IMG/VR virus record: IMGVR_UViG_3300005613_000073
Location: 1-59,646 of that record
Strand: one strand, 5' to 3'
DNA length: 59,646 bases
Source: a virus
A model generated the notes under the pieces. It was not told the DNA's origin and ran no database searches. It was given only the letters and a program-made list of their open reading frames with translations. Shown here one piece after another: positions 30,825 to 40,271 of the stretch (position 1 is the stretch's first letter; each line of letters begins with the position of its first letter). Position numbers and translations under genes: made by a program.

Positions 30825-32501
30825 ATGAAGCCAAATGCAGAACTAAAGAAGCAGATTGATGCCAGATGGAGCGAGCTGGATAAGCAGTTTTCCACCTGGG
30901 AGCAGCATTACATGGAAGTTAAACAGAATGTACTTCCCTGGAATGGCCGAGGGCTAGATCATCAGGGGACTTATGAATATAACAGGGGTGACAAAAAGCA
31001 GCAGAAGATATTTGACTCTGTGCCTTCAAGAGCATTGGGTGTTCTTGCATCAGGTATGCAATCAGGACTGACAAGTCCAGCCAGACCCTGGTTCATAATT
31101 AAGCCTAGTAATCCTGATCTGAATGATGTGTATACTGTAAAGAAATATGTTGATGAAGTCACAAGAAGAATGCTCACTGTCTTTGGCAAGAGTAATCTTT
31201 ATAACAGCTTGCATCAGTTGTACATTGAGCTGGCAGGATTTGGAACAGCATCAATGGCTGTGCAGCAGGACTTCAATGATATTATAAGATGCAGAACTTT
31301 TACTACTGGAGAGTTCAGGCTGATCCTTGATCACCATGGAAGAGTTACAGGATTTTACAGAAAGTATAACAGCACAATAGGCCAGGTAGTGGAGCAGTTT
31401 GGTAAAGAGAATTGTTCTGAAGCTGTTGTGAAAGCTTATGATCTTGGTAAGCTTGAAGATGCTGTTCGAATTGGACATATCATTGAGAAGAACGATAGCA
31501 GAATTAAGATAAAAGAAATACTGAACAGGCCTTTCAGATCTATTTATTATGAGATTGGTAAAGAGAACCTGGGGCTTTTAGAGATATCAGGATATGAAGA
31601 AATGCCGGTTATGGGATGTAGATGGAATCCTGTGGCCAATGATACATATAGCACAAGTCCGTCAATGGATATGCTGCCAGATATAAAGACATTGTATAAA
31701 CTCGTAAAGAAATACTTGATAGCTACAGATAAAGTGATAGACCCACCATTAAAAGCTTCAAGTTCATTAAGAAAAAGTATGATTAATCTGATACCTGGCG
31801 GAGTAACATTCTATAACGATATGAATGGTTCAGGCGGACTTGAACCTTTGTACAATGTAAACTTTGATTTAAATGCTGCCCAGGCTAAGATCTTAGACCT
31901 GAGACAGTCAATCAGTCAAGGCTATTATAATGATCTGTTCCTGATGCTTGCAGGACTTCCACCTAATCATCAGATGACAGCTACTGAAGTAGCACAAAGA
32001 CATGAAGAGAAACTTATGATGCTTGGTACAGTTATCCATAGACTCCATAGTGAATTGTTGAATCCTTTGATTGATAGAACATATAACATTATGTACAGAA
32101 TGGGAGCCTTGCCTGAAGCACCTGTGGAATTGCAGGGTGCAGATCTTAAGATAGAATACATTAGTATCCTTGCTCAAGCTCAGAAGATGGTAGGTATAAC
32201 CGGAATGGAAAGATTTCTCGGATTTGCCGGAAACATATCTTCAGTATTCCCTGAGGTTCTGGACAAGATTAATCCTGATGAAGCTCTGGATGAATACGCT
32301 GATGCTCAAGGTGTTGCAGCCAGTGTGCTCAGACCTGATGAGGAAGTTCAAGCTATCAGGGAGCAGAGAAGGCTACAGCAGGAACAGCAGGCAAATGCTG
32401 AAGCTGCACTTGCAGTAGCAGATGGAGCAAAGACTTTAAGTGAAACACCCGTTGGTAATAACTCAGCATTAGATATGCTAATGAATAGGCCTCAACAATG
32501 A
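30825..32501 (+). CDS. Portal (head-tail connector) protein
   Basis: 558 residues. The segment QKIFDSVPSRALGVLASGMQ followed by GLTSPARPWFI and LYNSLHQLYIELAGFGTASM is typical of the podovirus head-tail connector family (T7 gp8, BPP-1 type). Gln/Ala-rich C-terminus with QEQQANAEAALA. Second portal gene in the window, only patterns (not close sequence) shared with the left one. Overlaps the Bbp19-like gene by four bases. Confidence 0.93.
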   Translation: MKPNAELKKQIDARWSELDKQFSTWEQHYMEVKQNVLPWNGRGLDHQGTYEYNRGDKKQQKIFDSVPSRALGVLASGMQSGLTSPARPWFIIKPSNPDLNDVYTVKKYVDEVTRRMLTVFGKSNLYNSLHQLYIELAGFGTASMAVQQDFNDIIRCRTFTTGEFRLILDHHGRVTGFYRKYNSTIGQVVEQFGKENCSEAVVKAYDLGKLEDAVRIGHIIEKNDSRIKIKEILNRPFRSIYYEIGKENLGLLEISGYEEMPVMGCRWNPVANDTYSTSPSMDMLPDIKTLYKLVKKYLIATDKVIDPPLKASSSLRKSMINLIPGGVTFYNDMNGSGGLEPLYNVNFDLNAAQAKILDLRQSISQGYYNDLFLMLAGLPPNHQMTATEVAQRHEEKLMMLGTVIHRLHSELLNPLIDRTYNIMYRMGALPEAPVELQGADLKIEYISILAQAQKMVGITGMERFLGFAGNISSVFPEVLDKINPDEALDEYADAQGVAASVLRPDEEVQAIREQRRLQQEQQANAEAALAVADGAKTLSETPVGNNSALDMLMNRPQQ

Positions 32502-32821
32502 TTGATAGAGAATTAGTACTTAAACAGATCAATGAACTGCAAGCCATTAAAACAGTAATGCAGACAAAACAAGGAAGATCAGTAATGTTCAATATCCTGG
32601 AAAGGTGTGGAGTGTATAGATCCATTATGACAGGATCCTCTAAAACTTTCTACCTGGCAGGTAAACAGGATATGGGACATGAGATATTAGCTTTGCTGCT
32701 TCAGGCAGATCCTGAAAGCTATAAACAAATGGAAACCGAACATTTAATAAAAGGAGAATCTCACCTGGAGAATCTCCAAAGAAAACTAACGGAGGACAGT
32801 GATGGAAGATCAAAACGTTGA
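32498..32821 (+). CDS. Bbp19-like phage protein
   Basis: 107 residues. GRSVMFNILERCGVYRSIMT, then FYLAGKQDMGHEILALLLQA and ADPESYKQM match the Bbp19-like family found next to the portal in BPP-1-type podoviruses. Function unknown; likely virion assembly. ATGA overlap with portal, 3' overlap with the scaffold gene. Confidence 0.8.
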   Translation: MIDRELVLKQINELQAIKTVMQTKQGRSVMFNILERCGVYRSIMTGSSKTFYLAGKQDMGHEILALLLQADPESYKQMETEHLIKGESHLENLQRKLTEDSDGRSKR

Positions 32822-33446
32822 TGTGATGCCTGAGCAGACTAACACCGATCAGGACACTAACAATCAAGATCCGGCTGATGTGATGTATCCTGAAAAAGAT
32901 ACAGAAGTGAAAGAGGAAAAAACAGAAGAACCAGTGAAAGAGGAAAAAACAGAAGAACCAGCTGAAGAAGAGAAAACTGAGGAAAAGCAGACGGATACTG
33001 AAGAAGTAGCTTATGAGTTCAAGGCTCCTGAAGGTATGGAGATGGATGTTGATACTAAACTACTTGAAAGTTTTAAACAGTTTGCTAAGACAGAAAACAT
33101 TTCTCAGGAGTCTTTCCAGAAGCTGGGTGATATGTATGCAGAACGTATGATGGAGATGCAGAAGTCCTACAAAGCTGCTGAAGCTGCACAGCTTGAGAAG
33201 TGGGAAGCGGAGATCAAGGCTATGCCAAACTCTGAAGAATCCCTTGCTCATGCTAAGAACTTCCTTAGCAAGTTTGGGGACGAGGAAACTATTGCTCTTT
33301 ATGAAGCTGAAAAGATAGGCAGTCATCCAGGAACTATTAGGATGCTGGCTAAAGCTGGAGCATTGTTATCCGAGCCTTCAATTAAAGAAGGTGCTGTCTC
33401 TAGTGATTCAGACATTCTGAATACTATGTATAATAATACACCATAA
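32799..33446 (+). CDS. Capsid scaffold protein
   Basis: 215 residues, very acidic N-terminus with two perfect 27 bp DNA repeats (32907-32933, 32934-32960) encoding VKEEKTEEP followed by a degenerate third. C-terminal half helical. Position between portal and capsid fits a scaffold. GGAGGACAGTG ribosome site. Confidence 0.8.
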   Translation: MMEDQNVDVMPEQTNTDQDTNNQDPADVMYPEKDTEVKEEKTEEPVKEEKTEEPAEEEKTEEKQTDTEEVAYEFKAPEGMEMDVDTKLLESFKQFAKTENISQESFQKLGDMYAERMMEMQKSYKAAEAAQLEKWEAEIKAMPNSEESLAHAKNFLSKFGDEETIALYEAEKIGSHPGTIRMLAKAGALLSEPSIKEGAVSSDSDILNTMYNNTP

Positions 33447-33458
33447 AGGAGAGACGAT

Positions 33459-34454
33459 ATGTCAACAATTTTAAGTAATGAATGGCCTACCCTTGCGACA
33501 TTAGCAAGGAGAATGGATTCAAAGGGAGCTATAGCAAATATAGCAGAAGTGTTAGAGAAGATGAACCCTATGGTAGAAGATATGCCTTTCATGGAAGGTA
33601 ACCTTCCTACAGGCCATAAGAGTGTTCAGAGAATTACTTTACCAGCTGGTCAGTACAGAGCCTACAATGAAGGTGTAAATGCTGAAAAGAGTGAAACAGA
33701 GGACATCACAGACAACTGTGCTATGATGGAATCTTATGCTGAAGTTGATATGGCTTTAGCAGACCTTAGTGGGAACGCTAAGAGTTTCAGGTACACCGAA
33801 GATCTTGCCTTCATGGAAGGGATGAGTAACACTTTCAGTGATAACATGATCTATGCTAACTATGCTGCCAGTCCTAAGAAGTTTAATGGATTCACAGTAA
33901 GATATAATAGTATATCTACAGACCAGGAAAACAGAGATTTCAATGTTATAGACGGCGGGGGAAGTGGATCAGATAATACTTCTATCTGGCTTGTCAACTG
34001 GAGCCCTCAGTACTGTTTTGGTATTTTCCCGAAAGGATCTAAAGCAGGTATGCAAATGAAAGATCTCGGTCAAAAGACTAAAGTTATGGATGATGGTTCC
34101 CAGATGGAAATCTATAGAAGCCATTACAAATGGGATCATGGACTTGTAATCAGAGACTGGAGATATGTTGTAAGAATAGCTAATATAGACTATTCAGACC
34201 TTGCAGGCGGTTCAGCAGCTAACTTAGTTAACTTGCTTATCGATGCTCAGGAAAGAATCCCTACTACTGGCTTATCAAGACCTGTTCTTTATTGCAACAG
34301 ACAGATCCTTTCTTACCTCAGAAAGCAGATCATTGCTAAGTCTAATGTTAATCTTACCTTTGAAAATGTTGCTGGTAAAAGAGTAACAATGTTTGACGGT
34401 ATTCCAATACGCAGATGTGATTCAATTATGAACACAGAAAGCACAGTATCATAA
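33459..34454 (+). CDS. Major capsid protein (BPP-1 Bbp17-like)
   Basis: 331 residues. RRMDSKGAIANIAEVLEKMN, PAGQYRAYNEGVNAEKSET and YFGIFPKGSKAGMQ-type segments match the major head proteins of BPP-1-like podoviruses. Followed by a Bbp16-like cement protein. Different family from the T7-like capsid of the left module, so the two shells are not simple duplicates. Confidence 0.9.
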   Translation: MSTILSNEWPTLATLARRMDSKGAIANIAEVLEKMNPMVEDMPFMEGNLPTGHKSVQRITLPAGQYRAYNEGVNAEKSETEDITDNCAMMESYAEVDMALADLSGNAKSFRYTEDLAFMEGMSNTFSDNMIYANYAASPKKFNGFTVRYNSISTDQENRDFNVIDGGGSGSDNTSIWLVNWSPQYCFGIFPKGSKAGMQMKDLGQKTKVMDDGSQMEIYRSHYKWDHGLVIRDWRYVVRIANIDYSDLAGGSAANLVNLLIDAQERIPTTGLSRPVLYCNRQILSYLRKQIIAKSNVNLTFENVAGKRVTMFDGIPIRRCDSIMNTESTVS

Positions 34455-34464
34455 GGGGGAAATA

Positions 34465-34857
34465 ATGTTTGATAAACTATTACAATTCAGTGCATCTCAG
34501 GCAGTACTAGCTACAGCAGTAGGTGATGGTATTGCTCAGGTTGAAGCAGGTGATGCTTATAAAGGTTTGTTCTTTGAGGTTCAGATCCCTGAAGCTTATT
34601 CCGGTGGCACGTCAGTTAAGATCCAGCTCATGACAGCAGCTACTAAAGATGAGATTGATGCAGGAACAGGAACAGTGCTTATTGATTCTGGAGCTATTGC
34701 AGTTGCAGATCTTACACTTAATGCCAGACCGATAGTCCAGAGAGTTCCTTTTGGAATGAAAAAGTATTTAGGTGTCTACTACACAGTAGTTGGCTCACCG
34801 ACAGCAGGAAAAATCTCTGCTCATCTTAGAGCTGATGTTCCTCTTAACCAATCATAA
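34465..34857 (+). CDS. Bbp16-like capsid cement protein
   Basis: 130 residues, MFDKLLQFSASQAVLATAVG, beta-rich body and VPFGMKKYLGVYYTVVGSPT, matching the Bbp16 cement family that forms clamps on the capsid surface. Ten bases after the capsid gene. The left module has no counterpart, where a terminator follows the capsid instead. Confidence 0.82.
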   Translation: MFDKLLQFSASQAVLATAVGDGIAQVEAGDAYKGLFFEVQIPEAYSGGTSVKIQLMTAATKDEIDAGTGTVLIDSGAIAVADLTLNARPIVQRVPFGMKKYLGVYYTVVGSPTAGKISAHLRADVPLNQS

Positions 34858-34868
34858 GGAGATTGAAA

Positions 34869-35696
34869 ATGAATAAATTATTAGTAACTTTTATATTAGT
34901 CCTTTTAGTTTGTTCTGTGCCAGGTGCTTCTGCATCTTGGTACAGAGCTGACAGAACAGCTCTTGTGAGTGATGTTCTTTATACTAAAGGTGAGTTTTAC
35001 TATGGCGCTTCTAATCCTTCCTCGAGCTATTTCACTACAGTAGAGGCAGCAGATTACACTACCAGCTATTTTGGTGATACTAAGATAGATCTTGATGGTG
35101 TTGTGTATACTCAGAGCACAGGTAGATCATTAGCTAATGTGCATGTATCCGCTTCATCCTACAAATTCCTGAAAGGTTTTACAGTTGATGGTTCTGCTTC
35201 TAACTTCAATGAAGCAGGTGGAGATTATGACTTTAAGATCGAAGGTGATACAGACACAGCTTTATTCTATGTAGATGCCGGTAATGATAGAATCGGTATC
35301 TCTACTTCCACACCTGCGACAGCTTTTGAAGTTCAAGGGACATCAACAGTTGATGCAATTACAATCGGTGGAGCAGTATCTCAGGATGCTGGTGCGGTAG
35401 CTTTCAATGAAGCTGGTGCAGACTATGACTTTAAAGTTGAAGGTGACACAGAAGCCAGTTTACTTTATGTAAATGCAGGGACAGATAATGTAGGTATAGG
35501 AACTAATGCACCTACTGCTACCTCCATACTTGATGCAGCCGGTACAGTAGAAGCCACTTGTTTCAGAATTGAAGCAGCTTCCACACCTGGTGACTCTACA
35601 GAAGTTGGAGTATTGGGCGAAATGAAATTCGATGCAGATTATATATATATTTATACTACCGATGGCTGGGAACGAGTAGCTATCGCAGCATGGTGA
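34869..35696 (+). CDS. Secreted GIGT-repeat, fibre-like protein
   Basis: 275 residues from ATG 34869 (AAGGAG at good spacing; a TTG at 34863 is less likely). A typical Sec signal peptide: MNKLLVTFILVLLVCSVPGA, cleavage near SASA-WYRAD. Two repeats follow (FNEAGGDYDFKIEGDTDTAL and FNEAGADYDFKVEGDTEASL, each with a GIST/GIGT motif), then a short C-terminal beta hairpin. Such repeats are usual in fibres, but a signal peptide on a gene between capsid and tail genes is odd. It may be exported to the cell surface or periplasm, or may be a lipoprotein-like decoration; no lipobox Cys follows the hydrophobic region at the normal place. Confidence 0.8.
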   Translation: MNKLLVTFILVLLVCSVPGASASWYRADRTALVSDVLYTKGEFYYGASNPSSSYFTTVEAADYTTSYFGDTKIDLDGVVYTQSTGRSLANVHVSASSYKFLKGFTVDGSASNFNEAGGDYDFKIEGDTDTALFYVDAGNDRIGISTSTPATAFEVQGTSTVDAITIGGAVSQDAGAVAFNEAGADYDFKVEGDTEASLLYVNAGTDNVGIGTNAPTATSILDAAGTVEATCFRIEAASTPGDSTEVGVLGEMKFDADYIYIYTTDGWERVAIAAW

Positions 35697-35705
35697 GGAG
35701 GATAG

Positions 35706-36050
35706 ATGCCGATTAAAACAGTTAAAAATCAAGGTGAATTAGCACATTGTATCAATGACACTTTCCAGAACGGGCATATGTTCCAGAGAGGATATTCATA
35801 TCCTGTGCCAATGGTACTGAAAGATGTTCATGTAAGTGGGTACAAATTCTTTGAGAACCTTCCAGCTAAAGCAATGAAGCTTTATGAAGAATGGAAGAAA
35901 GAAAAGGATGAATTGAAATCCGTTAATGAAGCTAACGAAAGTGAAGTTATCCAGCTCAAGAGAGTGGTAGCAGAGCTTAAGGCTCAGAACGAAAAGCTGA
36001 TTGCTAAATGTGAAGCACAAATGGCAGCACAGCCTAAGTTTAAAAAGTAA
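35706..36050 (+). CDS. Small coiled-coil protein in the head-tail region
   Basis: 114 residues: a globular N-terminus (QNGHMFQRGYSYPVPMVLKD) and a coiled-coil C-terminal half (EEWKKEKDELKSVNEANESE). GGAGGATAG ribosome site. No family recognised; position after the cement/fibre-like genes suggests a minor head or joining protein. Confidence 0.55.
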   Translation: MPIKTVKNQGELAHCINDTFQNGHMFQRGYSYPVPMVLKDVHVSGYKFFENLPAKAMKLYEEWKKEKDELKSVNEANESEVIQLKRVVAELKAQNEKLIAKCEAQMAAQPKFKK

Positions 36051-36059
36051 GTTAAGATA

Positions 36060-36083
36060 GGGGGGATTAATTTCCCTCCTTTT
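36060..36083 (+). terminator. Weak rho-independent terminator
   Basis: GGGGGGA, 6-base loop, TCCCTCC (7 bp with one G-U), followed by TTTT. Between the coiled-coil gene and tail tubular A, the same relative place as the T-phi-like terminator of the left module. Confidence 0.6.
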
Positions 36084-36098
36084 CCTGAAGGGGGTTGT

Positions 36099-36710
36099 AT
36101 GGCTAAGACTAAGATAGATGCGTGTAATATGGCTCTTGCTCATTTAGGGCAGAGTAAAATTCAAAACCTTCTGGAGAAAAATCCTTCTTCCAGGTTCTGC
36201 AACTTGTTCTTTGATGCAGTCCTTGAAGCTGTCCTATCTGATTATACCTGGAGTTTTGCAACTAAGTTCTCTGATGTGCTTGCTGAAGTATCAGGTGAAA
36301 CTACTGAATACAGTTATGTATACTCCATACCTTCTGATATATTGCTACCGATTAAGCTTGTCATAGTCAATGAGTCTGATGCCTCTGAGATTATAGACTG
36401 GTCAACGATAACAAAGAATGAAATAGCATATGAGATTATTGGTGACTACCTGCATACAAACGAATCGAATGTGAAGTTATTGTATATTTTTAAAAATGAA
36501 AACACAGCTAAGCAGAATAGTATATTCTACATAGCTTTCAGTTATAAGCTGGCATCAATGCTGGCTATGCCATTGACCAATAAGAAAGATCTTAAAGTGA
36601 CAATGGAACAATTCTATCAAGCTGAAGTAGCTAAAGCCAGAGCAGCTGATACTTCTACAGATAGAACTGAGTTAAGACTGGGTTATGACCTGGTTGATGC
36701 GAGAGATTAA
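36099..36710 (+). CDS. Tail tubular protein A-like (gatekeeper)
   Basis: 203 residues. MAKTKIDACNMALAHLGQSK is the usual start of the T7 gp11/BPP-1-type head-completion or tail tubular A family; length matches. AAGGGGGTTG ribosome site. Forms the adaptor ring between portal and nozzle. Confidence 0.85.
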   Translation: MAKTKIDACNMALAHLGQSKIQNLLEKNPSSRFCNLFFDAVLEAVLSDYTWSFATKFSDVLAEVSGETTEYSYVYSIPSDILLPIKLVIVNESDASEIIDWSTITKNEIAYEIIGDYLHTNESNVKLLYIFKNENTAKQNSIFYIAFSYKLASMLAMPLTNKKDLKVTMEQFYQAEVAKARAADTSTDRTELRLGYDLVDARD

Positions 36711-36712
36711 AT

Positions 36713-39301
36713 ATGCCAGTTAAGTTAATACAGCCTTCTTTTGCAGCAGGTGAGTTGGCTCCTTCCTTGTTCGGAAGGGTTGACCTGGCTAAATACCACA
36801 CAGGTGCTAGATACCTTAGTAATTTCTTTGTGCATAGACATGGTGGAGTATCTACTCGACCAGGTTTTAAATTTATAGGAAAGTGTCCAGGTGTAAGCAG
36901 GCTCATACCTTTTGAGTTTTCTGTAACTCAGGCATACATTCTTGAGTTCTCTGATGCTCTTATGAGAGTAGTTAAAGACAGTGGTTATGTGTTGACTGAG
37001 ATAGTTAAAGCAGGGACATACCAGTGGGATGCTTCAGGTGTGGCAGGGGAATACTACCTCCAGCTCAACGGTGGTGGAGACCCTGGCGTATTAGAAATAA
37101 ATGGACTGTTTGATGCAGATGGGGTAAGCTATACTGAAGGGACTCTTGGAAGTTTAGCAGAATCTGAGTGGGCGTATGGAGATAATGATACTCTAGGATT
37201 CAACACATTCTATGTTAAGATACCCGGAGGAACTGATCCTGATGCTGAGGCAGATGGCTTTCTGAACATGATATATTCAGTAACATCGCCGTATGCTGAA
37301 GCTGATGACTTTATGTTGATTAAGTTCACACAATCAGCAGATACAATGTATCTTGCACATCCCAAGTATAAGCCAAGATCATTGACCAGAACAGATCATG
37401 ATGCTTGGAGCTTTACATCTTTGACTTTCGCTCCAGTTGCTACTGCTCCTACTGGGCTAGCAGGGACAGTTAACAAGGTGTTAGTAGCTTCCCACACAGC
37501 TGATTGTGATTATTCCGTGTCTGCTATTGTGGACAATGAAGAGTCATTGCCTTGTGCTGCTGTGACTGTTACGGTCAACAGGCCATGGCAAACAGGTGAT
37601 ACAGTAAGTTTAACATGGAACGCAGTGGCTAATGCTAAGTATTATAGAGTATATAAAAAATATAACGGGAAGACAGGGTGGATAGGTGATTCAGATACTA
37701 ATAGTTTTATTGATGATTATATCGGCAGTTCTCCTACAGATGGAGTCCAGTCAAGCAATGATCCTTTCGGGGCTGATGCTTCTAATGATTGCCCTGGTAC
37801 TGTGGGTATATTCCAGCAAAGGGTAATATGGGCAAGAACCAATAATCTCCCTCAAACAGTATTCACTACTCAGACAGGATTACTTAAGAATATGAGTACT
37901 TCAATACCACTTAAGGATACTGATGCTATCCAGGTTACAATAGCTTCAAAACAAGTTGATGAAATAAAACATATACTACCTTTAGACAAATTAGTAATAA
38001 TGACAACAGGAGCAGAATGGCTGATGACTAATGGAGGAAACTCTGAAGCATTAACACCTACTTCTGTACAATTCTTACTCCAGTCTTATAGAGGATGTTC
38101 AGATGTTGTGCCTATTACAATAGGCAATACTGTTATATTCCTGCAAAGAGGTAAACAGATTGTGAGAGATCTGTATTATGCTCTTGAAACAGATGGTTAC
38201 ACAGGCAATGACTTATCGGTATTGGCTAACCATTTATTTAAGGATCGTACAGTAGAGGACTGGTGTTACCAGGAAAAACCTGATTCCATAGTGTGGTGTG
38301 TAAGAGATGACGGTAAGTTACTAGGCTTCACATACTTGAGAGAGCATGAAGTCTGGGCATGGCATCAGCACGAAACACCTAATGGTGAGTTTGAAAGTAT
38401 AGCTTCTATTCCAGGAACTAATCTTGATGAGGTTTATGCTGTGGTCAAGAGAACTATCAACGGATCTACAGTAAGATATCTTGAACAATTGACAGAGAGA
38501 TTACCTAATACAGAAATTAGAGATGCTTTCTTCCTGGACAGTGGAGCAACACTGGATAATCCTATTACAATTACAGATATAACACAGGCTAATCCTGGAG
38601 TTGTTACGGCAGCATCACATGGTTTCAGTGATGGAGATTATGTGGACATATTTGAAGTGGAAGGAATGACAGAGTTAAATGGTATCAGGTTCAAGGTTGC
38701 TAATGCCACTACTAATACTTTCACACTTCAGGATCAAAATGACAGCAGTAATATTAATACTTCTACTTATACTGCATACGCAACAGGCGGTAAGGTCAGA
38801 AAAGCAGTGACTACTGTAACAGGACTTAGTCATTTAGAAGGTGAGTCTGTCAGTGTAATGGCTGACGGATCTTATAAAGGTGAAAAGACAGTAAGTAGTG
38901 GAAGTATAACTTTAGACAGGAGAGCTTCCAGGATCCATATAGGCTATAAATATAACTGTGATATCGAAATGCTTCCTATAGATATGCAAGCACAAGGCAC
39001 TGTGCAGGGCAGAAAAAAGATAATACCTAATGTATCTATCAGGTTTGAGAATACCAGACAGCTTCATGTCTGGGCAAGCAGATCCGATGCTACTGGAGAT
39101 AATTCAGAAAATAAGGTGACAGTAGTTAAGTTCAAAACCGATGAAGCTTATAATGCACCAACAGCAATGTTCACAGGAATTAAGAGCATACCTTTTGAAT
39201 CCTCTTATGGATTTGATGGAAGCATGTATCTTAGAGTTCCTGACCCTGTTCCCACTACCATACTGGCAATAATGCCTAACCTGGAGGTAGGAGATGGTTA
39301 A
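36713..39301 (+). CDS. Tail tubular protein B-like (nozzle)
   Basis: 862 residues. PVKLIQPSFAAGELAPSLFG and FVHRHGGVSTRPGFKFIG match the podovirus nozzle family N-terminus. Contains fibronectin-like DYSVSAIVDNEESLP and a WAWHQHETPNGEFESIASIP segment. Two bases after tail tubular A. Equivalent to the 1002-residue left nozzle. Confidence 0.9.
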   Translation: MPVKLIQPSFAAGELAPSLFGRVDLAKYHTGARYLSNFFVHRHGGVSTRPGFKFIGKCPGVSRLIPFEFSVTQAYILEFSDALMRVVKDSGYVLTEIVKAGTYQWDASGVAGEYYLQLNGGGDPGVLEINGLFDADGVSYTEGTLGSLAESEWAYGDNDTLGFNTFYVKIPGGTDPDAEADGFLNMIYSVTSPYAEADDFMLIKFTQSADTMYLAHPKYKPRSLTRTDHDAWSFTSLTFAPVATAPTGLAGTVNKVLVASHTADCDYSVSAIVDNEESLPCAAVTVTVNRPWQTGDTVSLTWNAVANAKYYRVYKKYNGKTGWIGDSDTNSFIDDYIGSSPTDGVQSSNDPFGADASNDCPGTVGIFQQRVIWARTNNLPQTVFTTQTGLLKNMSTSIPLKDTDAIQVTIASKQVDEIKHILPLDKLVIMTTGAEWLMTNGGNSEALTPTSVQFLLQSYRGCSDVVPITIGNTVIFLQRGKQIVRDLYYALETDGYTGNDLSVLANHLFKDRTVEDWCYQEKPDSIVWCVRDDGKLLGFTYLREHEVWAWHQHETPNGEFESIASIPGTNLDEVYAVVKRTINGSTVRYLEQLTERLPNTEIRDAFFLDSGATLDNPITITDITQANPGVVTAASHGFSDGDYVDIFEVEGMTELNGIRFKVANATTNTFTLQDQNDSSNINTSTYTAYATGGKVRKAVTTVTGLSHLEGESVSVMADGSYKGEKTVSSGSITLDRRASRIHIGYKYNCDIEMLPIDMQAQGTVQGRKKIIPNVSIRFENTRQLHVWASRSDATGDNSENKVTVVKFKTDEAYNAPTAMFTGIKSIPFESSYGFDGSMYLRVPDPVPTTILAIMPNLEVGDG

Positions 39302-39779
39302 TGTGAATAAAGCCAAGCTTTCTGATGTGTATGAAATATCTGCTAAACTCAGAGAAGAGGATGTACGAGAAGTACGTGCTGCAGAAAACAAATGTGCTTT
39401 TGAAGCAGTCCTTGTTTCCTTTGATAGATCTAAAGAATGTTACACCATAAGACATAATAACAATGCTGTGGCTATGTTCGGTGTTGCACAGGTAGATATA
39501 GACTCAGCTTTCTTTTCCCCTTGGCTATTGGGGACTGATGGGATAAAAGATATTAAGAAATCATTCTATAAGATAACTAAGTCATATGTGAAGGACTTTC
39601 TGGACAGATATGAAAACTTAGGTAATTTTGTAGATGTGAGAAATAAAACAAGCATAGCCTGGTTGAAAGCATTAGGTTTTACAATCCTTGATCCTATTGA
39701 ATATGGACACGAGCATAAGCCATTTCATCCAGTATATTTAGTCAAGGAGGTTGATTATGTGCATTGTTGCAACAAATGA
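39294..39779 (+). CDS. gp13-like GNAT-fold-like protein
   Basis: 161 residues. DVYEISAKLREEDVREVRAA, NAVAMFGVAQVD and SIAWLKALGFTILDP follow the acetyltransferase-like pattern of gp13-position proteins in podoviruses. Same length and place as the 160-residue left-module protein. Overlaps both neighbours. Confidence 0.68.
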   Translation: MVNVNKAKLSDVYEISAKLREEDVREVRAAENKCAFEAVLVSFDRSKECYTIRHNNNAVAMFGVAQVDIDSAFFSPWLLGTDGIKDIKKSFYKITKSYVKDFLDRYENLGNFVDVRNKTSIAWLKALGFTILDPIEYGHEHKPFHPVYLVKEVDYVHCCNK

Positions 39780-40263
39780 TACTAGTAACTTAGATAAGTT
39801 TTCCTCCCTGTTCAATACTATAGGATCCTATAAAACAGCACAGGCACAGAGGCAGGCAGCTAACTATAATGCAGCAGTTCTTGAGAACAATGCTGCTATC
39901 ATTGATATGCAGAAAAAACAGTCAGCTACTAAAGCTGAGATTGAAAGAAAACGATTCCAGGAACAGGTAGCTAAACAGGTTGCTAAGGGAAGAACTAACT
40001 ATGCAGCAGGTAATGTAGCTCTAGGTTCAGGATCTCCAGCGGACTGGGAAGTTGATATGGCTACTCAAGAAGCGGATAATCTTTTATGGTTAGATTACAA
40101 TGAAGAGCTTAATCAGTGGGGCTATGGAGTTCAGGCGGATAATCTGAGACAGCAAGCAAGCATGACAAGGAAAGCGGGAAGCCAAGCTTATACTTCAGGA
40201 CTTCTTGAAACAGGTAAATCAATACTGGGTGCTGCTAAGCTGCATGGCTTTAAATTTGGGTAG
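39757..40263 (+). CDS. Internal virion protein, gp14-like
   Basis: 168 residues from ATG 39757 (AAGGAGG six bases upstream); a TTG at 39751 is less likely. MCIVATNDTSNLDKF start, Gln/Ala-rich helix and NVALGSGSPADWEVDMATQE segment mirror the left gp14-like protein. Part of the ejected core. Confidence 0.65.
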   Translation: MCIVATNDTSNLDKFSSLFNTIGSYKTAQAQRQAANYNAAVLENNAAIIDMQKKQSATKAEIERKRFQEQVAKQVAKGRTNYAAGNVALGSGSPADWEVDMATQEADNLLWLDYNEELNQWGYGVQADNLRQQASMTRKAGSQAYTSGLLETGKSILGAAKLHGFKFG

Positions 40264-40271
40264 GGGGTAAT

